Below are positions 25,829 to 35,268 of a DNA stretch of 64,000 nucleotides, piece by piece. A program made the translations under genes and the position numbers. Numbering within the stretch: the stretch's first letter is position 1; each line of letters begins with the position of its first letter. The stretch lies in contig JAEUIQ010000008.1 of assembly GCA_016794985.1 (NCBI GenBank), forward strand, positions 227,246-291,245, given 5' to 3'. Below the pieces are notes generated by a model. The model was not told the origin of the DNA. It saw only the letters and a program-made list of their open reading frames with translations, and did no database searches. The stretch comes from Planctomycetaceae bacterium. GTDB lineage: Bacteria; Planctomycetota; Planctomycetia; Pirellulales; Pirellulaceae.

Positions 25829-26461
25829 TTAATGGTGCCCACTAGTATTGAAGATTCGATCTCCGGCGTCACCCAAACCCGGAACAATAAAGTTTCGTTC
25901 ATTCAGCCCTTGATCGACGGCGCATACATGGACTTCCAAATCGGGGCACTCTTGTCTTAATCGGTCTATGCCCTCTGGGGCCGAGATGATCGAAAGCAGC
26001 TTGACATGGGGCACACCCCAGCGTTTTAGCGTGTGGTAAGCCAGTACCGCCGAACCGCCTGTCGCCAGCATCGGGTCCAGAACCATGGCGACATCGACGG
26101 GACGCCCGGGAGGAAGTTTGCTGTAGTATTCGACGGGTTGAGAGGTCGTTTCATCACGGTACAACCCCAAGTGCCAAACTTCGGCAGTTGGAAGAAGGCT
26201 CAAGACCGGATCAATCATCCCCAAACCCGCTCGGAGGATCGGCACCAGCCCAATCGATTGGCTAAGTTCATGACCATGAAACGCTGTCAACGGTGTGGTT
26301 ACATTCCGATCTCGCAACGCCAAGTGTTCTGTCGCACGAAACACCAGCAAACTGGTCAAACGACCGACGATCGCGCGAAACTGTTCGGGTGGCGTCGAAC
26401 GATCACGGAGCTGGGTCAAGTGATGTCGGACAACCGGATGTTCGATAACTTGCAGGTTCAT
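25829..26461 (-). CDS. upp: Uracil phosphoribosyltransferase
   Basis: 210 residues, the normal length. Converts uracil and PRPP to UMP in pyrimidine salvage. Landmarks: ILRAGLGMIDPVLSLLP, the PRPP loop VAMVLDPMLATGGSAV, and the C-terminal uracil-binding region FIVPGLGDAGDRIFNT. All are canonical. It is immediately upstream of recQ (2 bp gap) and so probably co-transcribed with it; the functional link, if any, is unclear. Confidence 0.96.
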   Translation of the reverse strand: MNLQVIEHPVVRHHLTQLRDRSTPPEQFRAIVGRLTSLLVFRATEHLALRDRNVTTPLTAFHGHELSQSIGLVPILRAGLGMIDPVLSLLPTAEVWHLGLYRDETTSQPVEYYSKLPPGRPVDVAMVLDPMLATGGSAVLAYHTLKRWGVPHVKLLSIISAPEGIDRLRQECPDLEVHVCAVDQGLNERNFIVPGLGDAGDRIFNTSGHH

Positions 26462-26683
26462 GTTTGCCTCTTTGTGAATCCTTGGTTTTTCCGGCGCATT
26501 GTCCGTCGGTCAGACTCGGCAATCGGTAGCCGCGATCGCGCAGGCTCCCTTTGCTTCACGGCTGGCGGTTCGGGCATTTTAACAAATGATACTTGCCGGT
26601 AGAATCGGCGGTGGTCCTTTCATTGCTTCCGCCGAACCGAGCACCGTGTGCGGCCCTTTTTCTTTGGATTCGCGTTTCCGATC

Positions 26684-27178
26684 ATGCCACAACTGTTTCC
26701 AAATTGCCCGATCGAGAAAATTGTCTCTGGCGGACAAACGGGGGTCGATCGAGCTGCTTTGGCGGTCGCCGTTTTTTTGGAGATTCCACATGGCGGTTGG
26801 TGTCCGTTGGGACGCCGCGCTGAAGACGGTGCCATTCCTGCTTGCTACGATTTACATGAAACGGAGTCGCCCAACTACGCCGTCCGCACGGAACAAAACA
26901 TCTTGGACAGCGATGGAACTTTGATCTTGACGCGCGGAAGAATCTCGGGCGGGACGGCGTTGACCATCAATTTAGCAAAACGAATGAACCGGCCATTTGT
27001 GGTGTTTAACTTGTCGAAAGAGCACCACTACAACGAACTCCGCGAATGGGCCATCAAAAACCAGATTCGTGTTCTAAATGTGGCGGGGCCTCGCGAGAGT
27101 TCCGAGCCCGGAATCACGCCGGAAGCCGAGCAATTCCTCACGAATGCCTTGTCTGACTTTGTTCCCTCGGCGGAATGA
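26684..27178 (+). CDS. Putative molybdenum-carrier / LOG-like nucleotide-binding protein
   Basis: 164 residues from the ATG at 26684; a longer frame from 26648 exists. Rossmann-like with the signature IEKIVSGGQTGVDRAALAVA, GGWCPLGRRAEDG, DGTLILTRGRISGGTALT and a final GPRESSEPGI, the pattern of the MoCo_carrier family (PF12694), a branch of the LOG/YpsA/SLOG fold. Family members are reported to bind molybdenum cofactor or nucleotide-type ligands; the actual role here is unknown. No molybdopterin genes are adjacent. Single gene, convergent with the glycosyltransferase. Confidence 0.82.
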   Translation: MPQLFPNCPIEKIVSGGQTGVDRAALAVAVFLEIPHGGWCPLGRRAEDGAIPACYDLHETESPNYAVRTEQNILDSDGTLILTRGRISGGTALTINLAKRMNRPFVVFNLSKEHHYNELREWAIKNQIRVLNVAGPRESSEPGITPEAEQFLTNALSDFVPSAE

Positions 27179-27395
27179 GGTTCATAACCAGAACGAGTTT
27201 TCCAATAGCCGTGGATCGCTCCGCGATTCCGTGTTGCTTCAATTAGCAAGCCATGACCAACCGTATTTGAGCCAATGGGCAGCCCGCGGCCCATGGTCGT
27301 CTCTCGGCGAATGATTGCACAGGGTGCACCTCAACCGCCACTGAAGTCAGACCGGTCAGGCATTTCGACAGCCGTATTGGCCTGAGAGAGTTTTC

Positions 27396-27426
27396 GAGAA
27401 TGGTCGCAGTTTCGCGACCACTTCTC
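27396..27426. terminator. Candidate hairpin between convergent genes
   Basis: GAGAA-TGGTCGC-agttTC-GCGACCA-c-TTCTC forms a ~12-bp stem with one bulge, midway between the convergent stops at 27178 and 27442. There is no strong T-run, so it may be a transcript-end stabiliser rather than an intrinsic terminator. Confidence 0.4.
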
Positions 27427-27441
27427 AGACTGACCAAAACA

Positions 27442-28611
27442 CTAGGCAGCCTGCGGCCCCGCGTCCGTTGAGAGTTTCGCTGCCACAAATCGGTAGTAGA
27501 GTTGTTCCACTTTGCGAGTCTGTTGCCAAGGATCGAATTCCGTTTGGACTTTCTGCCACGCCCGAGAGCCAATTTGCTGCGCGAGACGCGGGCAATCGAT
27601 AAGCTCGTGGATGGCTTCTGCGATAGCTGCGGCGTCGCGTGGCGTCACCAACATTCCGGTTTCGCGATGGCGAATCACTTCAGGGATTCCACCGACGGAC
27701 GTCGACACAACCGGACGGGCCGCGGCCATGGCTTCCAAAATCGTCAACGGCAGGCTTTCGTTCAATGAAGGACAAACGTAGATATCCATCGCCGTCATTG
27801 CCACAGGAACGCGATCACAAAACCCGGCCCAATGAACTTTCGATCCAATTCCCAAATCCCGGGCAAGTTTTTGCAGTTCCCAAACATACTCTTTGCGGTG
27901 ATTGCCGATGACAACCAACCGAACCTGGCGACCTTTCTCGCTCAGTTTCTTGATGGCATGCAGTAAATGCCATTGGCCTTTGGCCGGTGAGATTTCGCCT
28001 ACCACTCCAATCACGGTTTCCGTGGTAGGCCCTTCATTGGCACAACCCCATTGCGAGCGCAAATCGCGTATCGAGCGGGCATCGTAGAGCGGACGGTTGG
28101 AATCGCGACCGAGCCGCTGCGGCACCGGGCAATAAATCGTACTGATTCGATCGGTTGGAACCATATTGAATCGCCGATGGAATTGCTCCGTGTCCAAGCT
28201 GGTTGCAATCACATGGTTGTTCAACATCCAATGCGCCTGAATCTTGCGGCAATGAGCGGTCGCGATGCATGGAACTTGACATATCCCACGCAACAGAACG
28301 CCCATAAAGTGTGCGCGACTCATGTGCGTATGAATCACGTCGATCTGTCGGTCGATAACCAACTTGCGCAAATACTGAATCTGGTCCAAAGGAAAGCGAT
28401 GTTGCTCCGACACGAATGTCTCGAACTGAGCTTTCGTTGCTTCTTCGGCCAACCAACTTTGGGGGCGAGCGACAATCGTAATATGATGCCCCATGCTTCG
28501 TAGCGTTTGGGACAATTCCATAACGTACACGCAGGGACCACTGGTTGTTGGCGAAGAGACCAACTGCAAAATCCGCAACGGCCGCGTTCCGAAGTAACTT
28601 GAATTTGTCAT
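27442..28611 (-). CDS. GT4-family glycosyltransferase
   Basis: 389 residues, GT-B fold, cytoplasmic face. N-terminal acceptor domain RILQLVSSPTTSGPCVYVMEL with DVIHTHMSRAHFMG; C-terminal nucleotide-sugar domain IGVVGEISPAKGQWHLL and the EX7E motif in LNESLPLTILEAMAAARPVV, followed by GGIPEVIRHRETGMLV. These mark GT4 retaining transferases of lipopolysaccharide or exopolysaccharide assembly. The sugar and acceptor cannot be told. It is 24 bp downstream of the c-heme protein gene, likely the same operon, without other polysaccharide genes nearby. Confidence 0.9.
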   Translation of the reverse strand: MTNSSYFGTRPLRILQLVSSPTTSGPCVYVMELSQTLRSMGHHITIVARPQSWLAEEATKAQFETFVSEQHRFPLDQIQYLRKLVIDRQIDVIHTHMSRAHFMGVLLRGICQVPCIATAHCRKIQAHWMLNNHVIATSLDTEQFHRRFNMVPTDRISTIYCPVPQRLGRDSNRPLYDARSIRDLRSQWGCANEGPTTETVIGVVGEISPAKGQWHLLHAIKKLSEKGRQVRLVVIGNHRKEYVWELQKLARDLGIGSKVHWAGFCDRVPVAMTAMDIYVCPSLNESLPLTILEAMAAARPVVSTSVGGIPEVIRHRETGMLVTPRDAAAIAEAIHELIDCPRLAQQIGSRAWQKVQTEFDPWQQTRKVEQLYYRFVAAKLSTDAGPQAA

Positions 28612-28635
28612 TACGACGATGATCCGAAAACAAGG

Positions 28636-30162
28636 CTAGCGCGAACCGCCACCAGGGATCGGTGCGGAAGGTGGGAGCGCCGGTTCTCGGCGAATCCGAG
28701 GAATACCGGACGGTAACGGGAGCCGAACCGAGGTATCTGGCTTTTCTAATTGGCTGGGCACTTCACGCTGTGGTTTATCTACTTGTCGATCAGAAATTAC
28801 CGCGTTTGGCGCCTGATTCGGATGATACATTCGATTGAATGGTTCTGGATCGTAAGGTCGCGATGGGTCGACCTCCGGGCCCAACGATCCGGGAGCCAAT
28901 CTTGGCAGTTGAAACTTATCGCTGGGCACCGTCAGGTCGCTTGCCGTCGCCGGGACATTGTCCACGGTTTCTGCGGTCGCTTGGATGTTGTGTGATTCGA
29001 AATCGCGACCGGACTTGCCAATGCCGCTGCGATAGACCCATTGGGTGATCTCGCGATAATCTACCGAATCCACCGCAACGGGCGCCGCTTTTAGTGGGCC
29101 ATGCGGTTGCGATAGCAATGTCAATAGTCGGCTGTTGCCAGGATTCTCGCGATTGATCAGCGAAAGTAACTGTTCCAAGTTGTGTCGAGTTTGTTCCAAC
29201 GTCGCCTTGTGTTTGGCTGAAGGTATCTCGAGGGTAAAGGAACTCGCCTGAGCTAATTTTTCATTTTCTGGATAGTGGCAACCCGCACACGCTTGAACAA
29301 CGGCCCAATGCACGGATTCGTTGAACTGATTCACGGCTGTTTGCTGAACCCTACCATCAATCGCTTCTTGCACTCGTTGATCGTTCTGAAAGCCCGGTTG
29401 ATCAAAGAACGAGAAAACCGAATTCACGATCGGACTTGGTTGCTCTGTCGCGCTGGGGGACATGGCGGGATCGGCCCCGGTCACTGGTTGGGCCGCTTTG
29501 GACGGCATGTTCAGCTTGGGAGTCGTCTGGAGCTCGTGCGCAAGTGGTACGGCATTGGATGGGGCGACAGAAAGAGATGTCGTTTGTGATGTTCCAGGAC
29601 GATTCGGCGAGCTTGCTGCCGGCGCGCCGGTTCCCGTCCCCGTCGGTGTGGTCAAAGGCATGGAAGTGGAAGGTGGCAATTTGGGCAGCGCGGTTGTAAC
29701 ATCAACGACGGGTGCTGGCCCTTGCTGCGCAGCTGCCAAGGCCGATGCCAATCCCTTCAATTGTGATTCAGGGACACCCCGAGATTTCAGGCTGTCGAGT
29801 TCGCGATGGGCTTCCTCCCAAAGTCGGTGGGTCAGGCACCAACGAACAAAGTCAATCTGAGCAGCGGTGTCACCGGGGCGCATTCTTGCCCTGTTAAACT
29901 CACAGATTTCCGTCGCGCTATCCGCAACGACCCATACGCGACTGGGGTCAAAAGTCATTTGCGTTTTCGCGTCAATTTGCACCGTATATCGACCGCTGTT
30001 CTCCGTGATCTTCCCGGAAAACAAGGCGCCGTTTCGCAACATCAACCAACGGGTCGAGAGGTTGTGGTCAAGGCTAAGGTCGACCACGGACGACTGCGCC
30101 AATAATGACGTGTCCGCTAATAACAGTAGCGAAGCAATGAAGATGAATAGGATGTTCTTCAC
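28636..30162 (-). CDS. Exported proline-rich protein with single c-type heme motif
   Basis: 508 residues from a GTG. Signal peptide 1-22 (FIFIASLLLLADTSLLAQ). Residues about 30-95 resemble a planctomycete N-terminal strand domain (LMLRNGALFSGKI, FDPSRVWVVAD). A Pro/Thr/Ser-rich linker follows (about 160-250). One heme-attachment CxxCH is visible (VVQACAGCHYPENEK, about residue 290). The C-terminal ~80 residues are Pro-rich. A single mono-heme site inside a long linker-rich protein suggests a periplasmic electron-transfer or sensing role, known only by analogy with planctomycete cytochrome-domain proteins. Followed by the GT4 gene. Confidence 0.7.
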   Translation of the reverse strand: MKNILFIFIASLLLLADTSLLAQSSVVDLSLDHNLSTRWLMLRNGALFSGKITENSGRYTVQIDAKTQMTFDPSRVWVVADSATEICEFNRARMRPGDTAAQIDFVRWCLTHRLWEEAHRELDSLKSRGVPESQLKGLASALAAAQQGPAPVVDVTTALPKLPPSTSMPLTTPTGTGTGAPAASSPNRPGTSQTTSLSVAPSNAVPLAHELQTTPKLNMPSKAAQPVTGADPAMSPSATEQPSPIVNSVFSFFDQPGFQNDQRVQEAIDGRVQQTAVNQFNESVHWAVVQACAGCHYPENEKLAQASSFTLEIPSAKHKATLEQTRHNLEQLLSLINRENPGNSRLLTLLSQPHGPLKAAPVAVDSVDYREITQWVYRSGIGKSGRDFESHNIQATAETVDNVPATASDLTVPSDKFQLPRLAPGSLGPEVDPSRPYDPEPFNRMYHPNQAPNAVISDRQVDKPQREVPSQLEKPDTSVRLPLPSGIPRIRREPALPPSAPIPGGGSR

Positions 30163-30349
30163 AGGGCTGCCGGGGGTGCGGGACCATCAACTCAGTTTCA
30201 ACGACCGGCAGCAGGTTTAGATTTTTCCAAAGATCAAGTCAACAGGAATCTGTTCCCCAAACAAACAAGGAAGCCCGAAATGGCCTGCGAAGATTCGGGA
30301 AATCTTTTCCGACAGAATCAAAACAGGCCAATTCGCAACGAGAAACGGG

Positions 30350-31126
30350 CTACGCAAATCGTTTCGATACCGCATCCCAATTCACGACGTTCCACCAGGC
30401 GTTGATGTAATCTGCACGCCGATTCTGGTAATGTAGGTAATAAGCATGTTCCCAGACATCCAATCCCAAGAGCGGTGTCTTGCCGTCCATCAACGGGCTG
30501 TCTTGATTCGGAGTGCTCGTGACTTCCAGGCCCTTTTCGCCCTTGACCAACCATGCCCAGCCGCTGCCAAACCGTGTCGTTGCAGCTTGGTTGAACGCAG
30601 TTTGGAAGTTCTCGAAGCTACCAAAAGTACTTTGAATAGCTTCCATCAAAGCCCCTTGCGGCTTACCTCCCTTGCCGGGCGACATGATCTCCCAAAACAA
30701 GGTGTGGTTGACGTGCCCACCCGCATTGTTTCGTAGCGTCGTGCGAATCGCTTCCGGCACTTCACTTAAAGATTGAACCAATTTTTCGGGACTCCATTTC
30801 GCCAATTCGGCATGCTCGGCTAGGGCTTTGTTGGCATTCGTGATGTAAGCCTGGTGATGCTTCGTGTGATGAATTTCCATCGTCTTGGCATCAATAAAGG
30901 GTTCCAGGGCGTCATAGGCGTAAGAAAGCTTGGGCAAAGCGTACGCGTCAGCGACGACCGCGAATTCCGCAGCTTGCAACAATGTCCCTGGGAGACAGGT
31001 CGCGGCCCCAGCGGTCACAACGGCCCCAGCCGTCCCAGCGAGAAACTGGCGGCGATGCAGAGCGATTTGTGGCTCTGTTTCGCTTGCTGGAAATTCATTA
31101 GCAAGTTCAGGATTTTGGCGGTTCAT
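30350..31126 (-). CDS. Tat-exported Fe/Mn superoxide dismutase
   Basis: 258 residues. The N-terminal ~55 residues carry a twin-arginine signal ([18 protein letters not shown]); the mature enzyme is a standard ~200-residue SodA/B. Metal ligands sit in [26 protein letters not shown] and [16 protein letters not shown]. The NQDSPL segment places Gln where Mn-type enzymes have it, so Mn or cambialistic use is likely (inference). It removes superoxide in the periplasm. Tat export fits metal loading in the cytoplasm. Monocistronic by spacing. Confidence 0.93.
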   Translation of the reverse strand: MNRQNPELANEFPASETEPQIALHRRQFLAGTAGAVVTAGAATCLPGTLLQAAEFAVVADAYALPKLSYAYDALEPFIDAKTMEIHHTKHHQAYITNANKALAEHAELAKWSPEKLVQSLSEVPEAIRTTLRNNAGGHVNHTLFWEIMSPGKGGKPQGALMEAIQSTFGSFENFQTAFNQAATTRFGSGWAWLVKGEKGLEVTSTPNQDSPLMDGKTPLLGLDVWEHAYYLHYQNRRADYINAWWNVVNWDAVSKRFA

Positions 31127-31393
31127 TTTGAGTTCCTTTGCGGTGAAAAAGGCGGCGAAACCAATGTCCCCAATCGAGCTACTTCTGGATCAACGCCGGA
31201 TGGTACAATCTATCGCGAGCACCAGGCGATCGTCGCGAAGGAAGCTGCCGGCGGTCTGCCTGTCCATAAGACTTGATCCAAGCCTGCTTGTCAACCTTCC
31301 AACGCTCGGCGTTTCCCAGCCGGGGTCGGTGATCGTTGCCGTGCCGCCCGAACAAATGCATGATATTTTCGTACAATTCCGTGCCGGCAATTC

Positions 31394-32218
31394 TTAGTAT
31401 CGAAAGTGACGAATCTGTTCGCCGCTTTCTCCAATCGTTGCCATCGCCCGAATTCCGACATCCAAGTGCCGCTCCGCCCACATTTGCGTGACTTTCTGGT
31501 CACTCGCTTCCGTCTTCACTCCATCCGGCGTGATTGGAACGTCTGACACAAGCAACAGGGCTCCCCGCGCGATTTGATTGTAATGCCCAACGATGAACAG
31601 GGTGGCGGTTTCCATATCCACCGCAATACACGTCATGTCTTGCATCTTGGTGCGGAACGCATGATCGTGCTCCCACAGGCGGCGATTCGTTGTATACACG
31701 ACCCCGGTTCGGTAGTCGGTCTGAGACTCCAGCAAGATATTCGAGACAAACTTGTGAAGCTTGAAACTGGGCAAGGCAGGAACCTCGGGCGGAAAATAAT
31801 CTAAGCTGGTTCCTTCACCACGAATCGCAGCGATCGGCAAAATGAAGTGCCCGATTTCTGATGAATGTTTCAAACCACCGCACTTGCCCAAGAACAGAAC
31901 CCCTTTGGGGCGAATCGCCGACAACAAATCCATCACCGTCGCGGCGTTCGCGCTCCCAATCCCAAAGTTGATCATCGTCAAGCCATCGGGCGAAGTCGCC
32001 GCTTGCATTGGCCGCCCTAGCCCACGAATCTGGCATTTGAACCGAGCCGCAAACAGCTCCAAATAGTTGAAAAAATTCGTCAGCAAAATGTACTCGCCGA
32101 ATTCTGCTAACGGCATGCCGGTATACCTGGGGAGCCAATTCTTGGCCAAACTCGCTCGATCAATCTGCGCGAGACTGGCGGAGGTAAATGGCTCCGAGGA
32201 ATTATCTAATTCACTCAT
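31394..32218 (-). CDS. amn: AMP nucleosidase, short form
   Basis: 274 residues from the ATG at 32218 (AAGAG-type Shine-Dalgarno); a longer frame starts at 32281. PNP/UDP-family nucleosidase fold: TMINFGIGSANAATVMDLL, KGVLFLGKCGGL, CIAVDMETATLFIVG, LLVSDVPITPDGVKTE. It hydrolyses AMP to adenine and ribose-5-phosphate. It corresponds to the catalytic half only and lacks the extra N-terminal domain of E. coli Amn (~480 residues), like enzymes of Bacteroidota and other phyla. Alternative: another purine nucleosidase of the same fold. Confidence 0.85.
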   Translation of the reverse strand: MSELDNSSEPFTSASLAQIDRASLAKNWLPRYTGMPLAEFGEYILLTNFFNYLELFAARFKCQIRGLGRPMQAATSPDGLTMINFGIGSANAATVMDLLSAIRPKGVLFLGKCGGLKHSSEIGHFILPIAAIRGEGTSLDYFPPEVPALPSFKLHKFVSNILLESQTDYRTGVVYTTNRRLWEHDHAFRTKMQDMTCIAVDMETATLFIVGHYNQIARGALLLVSDVPITPDGVKTEASDQKVTQMWAERHLDVGIRAMATIGESGEQIRHFRY

Positions 32219-32318
32219 ACGCTCTTGTATCTTTGCTTCATTGCTTGCGAAACAATCACCCACTGCGTGAACTCGGCCCATGCTCGGCCGAACACCATTC
32301 CCGAATCTTAATCATTTA

Positions 32319-34106
32319 TTACTCCGCGTAATAGTATTCGATATAGCCGATCAACATTTCTTCGTCCGTTTGCGGTCCCCAGCGGACAGGTCGAGCTGGG
32401 TCCGGATTACTGGGGTTGCCTGTTGAATTGTCAAACCATCCAGTCACCAAGATCTGGTCACCGGCTTTAACCAGTTCCGGATTGAGAAGTCTATACTCCA
32501 GTTGCCAATTGAAGTCGTACCGCGGGACATCCAGGAGCGGCTTGGTGCCCTGTTTCGTTTGCTGTTCGAAACGGAAAGACTTGCCACGCACGTGCATGTG
32601 TGGAAAAAAGGCTGTAACGTAGGCGGAGCGGGGGACTCTTAATTTAGCGACTTCCTGATGGTTTTCGGCTCCGGCCGGAATCATTATTCCCGTGTTGGCG
32701 ATGCCATACACTTTAATCTCGTGCCGCGGAGGAGAAGCCGCGAAGCGAAAGCCGATTCTTGTCTGATCGAATGTCGCTCGACCGTTCGGCGTGTAATGCA
32801 TTTGCACCAACAAGTCGTGGTCGGCCGGTAGTTTCTTGGCGAAGCCGTTGCCAAAAGCTTGGTAACCATTCCCTGGAGCATAGGCGGCCAAGAAATGACT
32901 CCGTTCGTCGACGTCCAACCGGTCTGATCCGCGCGGGATCGCATACACCAAGACGTGATGCACGACTTCCGGCGCTGTGGGACGAACTTCGACCGCTTCT
33001 ATCCATTGGTCTTGATCATGGGTCAACGGAATTCGTTGGTGAATGTAGTCCATATAGCCGCTACTGCGAACTCGATTGCGTTTCGGGAGTTCAACGGTCA
33101 AACTCGGCTGGCCGATCATCCATTCGGAATTGAAGACCCGCGGTACTGGACCCACGGCCGGATCTCCGATTTCGTGGTTTGACTCCAGCCAGCGAATCAA
33201 AACGCCGGTCTCGTCCTGACCTAACGCGGAGTCGTTGATCCACCGATGCGGGCGCTCGGTATCGGCCGCTGCAAACCACGGGGGCATCGTACCGTTCTGG
33301 ACGACCTCGATGATCATGCCGGCATGGGCAATCACTTGCTCCGGGGATTCCAACGGAAACGGAGCCACGCCACCTGACCGATGACACTCGACGCAGCGGT
33401 TCTGAACGATCCGGGCTACATCGCGATGGTACTCGATTCCGTTCGGCGGACCTGGCAACTTGATTCGGCAACCCGGAGCCGAAGTTCTCGCTACGGCAAC
33501 ACTTTGATGGTTCAGTAATTGTTCGATGGCGGACTTCAAGTAAGTCTCTTGCGGTTTCGGTTTCGTGTACCCGAGTCCATACTGGTCGTCGACCGCCCCC
33601 CGATATCGCAGCTTCAATTCTTGATCCAACAGAAAGACTTCCGTAGTTGATTCAGCCGCGAACCGTGCCAACAATTCGGAATTCCGATCCAACAGGACTG
33701 GACCCTGCCAACCCAGCTCGCGTTGAACAGCAAGCGTCTCCTCCAACGGGTCGGAGGTAATGGAATTGACGAACACGAATCGCACGCCGCGCGGCAGAAA
33801 TGTCTGTTCCAACTCGGCTAACGTTGGACCATATTTCTTGCAAAGAGGGCAGGATGTGCTCGTCAGGGCAATCACCACTGGAGAACCGGCTGCAAATCGC
33901 CGCAAGTCAAACGCATGGCCTTGAATGTCCGTGGCTTTGAAACTGGGAAATGGTTGACCGATGGCATCCGCAGGCTCCAAGACCACCGGCGCAACTTTTC
34001 CGGATCCGCCCGGCGTGGAAGCCGACTCTTGACTCCATAGCGATTCTTGAATCAGCCAAGACGCAACCATCCCGCACAAGAAGGCCGAAAAACGAACATA
34101 GGGCAT
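32319..34106 (-). CDS. Exported redoxin / c-heme / copper monooxygenase-like multidomain protein
   Basis: 595 residues from the ATG at 34106 (GAGG upstream; signal FSAFLCGMVASWLIQ). Domain 1 about 45-190 is a thioredoxin-fold redoxin with the pair STSCPLCKKYGP. A heme-attachment CxxCH follows at about 245 (NRCVECHRSGGVAPF). The C-terminal ~270 residues match copper type II ascorbate-dependent monooxygenases (PHM-like), with the Cu ligands VVHHVLVYA, LLVQMHYTPNG and FFPHMHVRGKSF. This architecture recurs in Planctomycetota; its reaction is not known. It would act in the periplasm with electrons arriving through heme or thiols. No operon partner within 100 bp. Confidence 0.85.
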   Translation of the reverse strand: MPYVRFSAFLCGMVASWLIQESLWSQESASTPGGSGKVAPVVLEPADAIGQPFPSFKATDIQGHAFDLRRFAAGSPVVIALTSTSCPLCKKYGPTLAELEQTFLPRGVRFVFVNSITSDPLEETLAVQRELGWQGPVLLDRNSELLARFAAESTTEVFLLDQELKLRYRGAVDDQYGLGYTKPKPQETYLKSAIEQLLNHQSVAVARTSAPGCRIKLPGPPNGIEYHRDVARIVQNRCVECHRSGGVAPFPLESPEQVIAHAGMIIEVVQNGTMPPWFAAADTERPHRWINDSALGQDETGVLIRWLESNHEIGDPAVGPVPRVFNSEWMIGQPSLTVELPKRNRVRSSGYMDYIHQRIPLTHDQDQWIEAVEVRPTAPEVVHHVLVYAIPRGSDRLDVDERSHFLAAYAPGNGYQAFGNGFAKKLPADHDLLVQMHYTPNGRATFDQTRIGFRFAASPPRHEIKVYGIANTGIMIPAGAENHQEVAKLRVPRSAYVTAFFPHMHVRGKSFRFEQQTKQGTKPLLDVPRYDFNWQLEYRLLNPELVKAGDQILVTGWFDNSTGNPSNPDPARPVRWGPQTDEEMLIGYIEYYYAE

Positions 34107-34374
34107 GGAAAAATCCTCGAAGGGGGAGCGGTTTAGCCGCATTGTGGTTCAAGTTCTTCGCTTCACCGCCACGCGAAGTAAAGCCAGGCTGATGCCGACT
34201 TTATCGGTTCGCACCGGTCGCCCCGGATTTCGCCGTGGAGTGGGCGACCCCGGAACCAAGTTTTTCTGAACAATTGCGGATCGAACCGTAACACATCTTT
34301 CCCAATCATTTGTGGTGCCACGATCCGAATGACCACTTCTCGCTCAGTTAACGGCTGGGGAAAAACAATCCGAC

Positions 34375-35247
34375 TTACTCGTCGAGATGACGGGGCGGCT
34401 TCGAATATTTCTCGTAAAACTGGGAAAGGTCAATACCTTTTTGCTTTTGTTCTTCCTCCAAGAGCCGGATGCGAACCTCTAATCGCTCCAGATCGCGAAC
34501 AACCTTGGGCAGCACTCGTGCCGATTCACTGGGTTTTGGTGCTTGAGGCGAGGCTGGGATGCCCAAGTGGCGCTGCAAACTGGAGAAGAAAAACAACGGC
34601 TCTTTGTGCCGATTCGCCAATGCAATTCGTCCTTCTTTGTCTGAAAACAACAAGGGCGTTGGTGTTTCAATCTCGGCATCCAACCGCCGTGACTCATTGT
34701 CGACGTAATTTTGACTGTGCACGTAGACCAAGTCCGTCAAATCGACCAAGCCAATCTTATGCCGCACGGTCAAGATCCAGGCGGACCAAGTCGGATCGTA
34801 GAAAAAGTCCCGCGACATGGCTTCAATTCCATGATCGTAACTCAAGCGATTGCGGCATAACGTCTCGAATTGAAAAAAGAACATCGCGTTTGGCGATGTC
34901 CCCGCCGCTCGTAGCTTGGCGTCCTGGTGCAAAATTCGAAACGCCTGCCAAATGTCGAAACGGCCCCGCTCCGATTCCGCTTCATTGATCAGGTAAGACT
35001 GAAACGTCGAAAAGTAATGCGGCAGTTTTGTGAAGGCGGTACCAATGGTGCCGACATGTTTGAGTTCGGCAATCATGTAATCGATCGCCAGTGGTAGTTT
35101 TGTCGTCGCCAATACCTCTTGTTTGAGCCACTGCAGGAGAGCCTGCAGTGGCTGTTGCAATTCGAGTTCTAGCAAAACTTGTTTGGCAAGCGATTCAAAC
35201 AAGTGGGCCTGTTCGACATACTCTTCGGAGGGTAATGGTCGTAACAT
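34375..35247 (-). CDS. Conserved hypothetical protein, coiled-coil C-terminus
   Basis: 290 residues without signal or membrane segment. Residues 1-130 are helical (SLAKQVLLELELQQPLQALLQW). The middle holds several aromatic-rich segments (FFFQFETLCRNRLSYDHG, DFFYDPTWSAWILTV). The end, about 240-285, is a heptad-like charged helix (LERLEVRIRLLEEEQKQKG) suggesting a coiled coil. No family recognised. It lies 21 bp after the persulfide dioxygenase-like gene on the same strand, so they are probably co-transcribed. Confidence 0.7.
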   Translation of the reverse strand: MLRPLPSEEYVEQAHLFESLAKQVLLELELQQPLQALLQWLKQEVLATTKLPLAIDYMIAELKHVGTIGTAFTKLPHYFSTFQSYLINEAESERGRFDIWQAFRILHQDAKLRAAGTSPNAMFFFQFETLCRNRLSYDHGIEAMSRDFFYDPTWSAWILTVRHKIGLVDLTDLVYVHSQNYVDNESRRLDAEIETPTPLLFSDKEGRIALANRHKEPLFFFSSLQRHLGIPASPQAPKPSESARVLPKVVRDLERLEVRIRLLEEEQKQKGIDLSQFYEKYSKPPRHLDE

Positions 35248-35268
35248 GCGATCTTCTAAATGGTGGAG

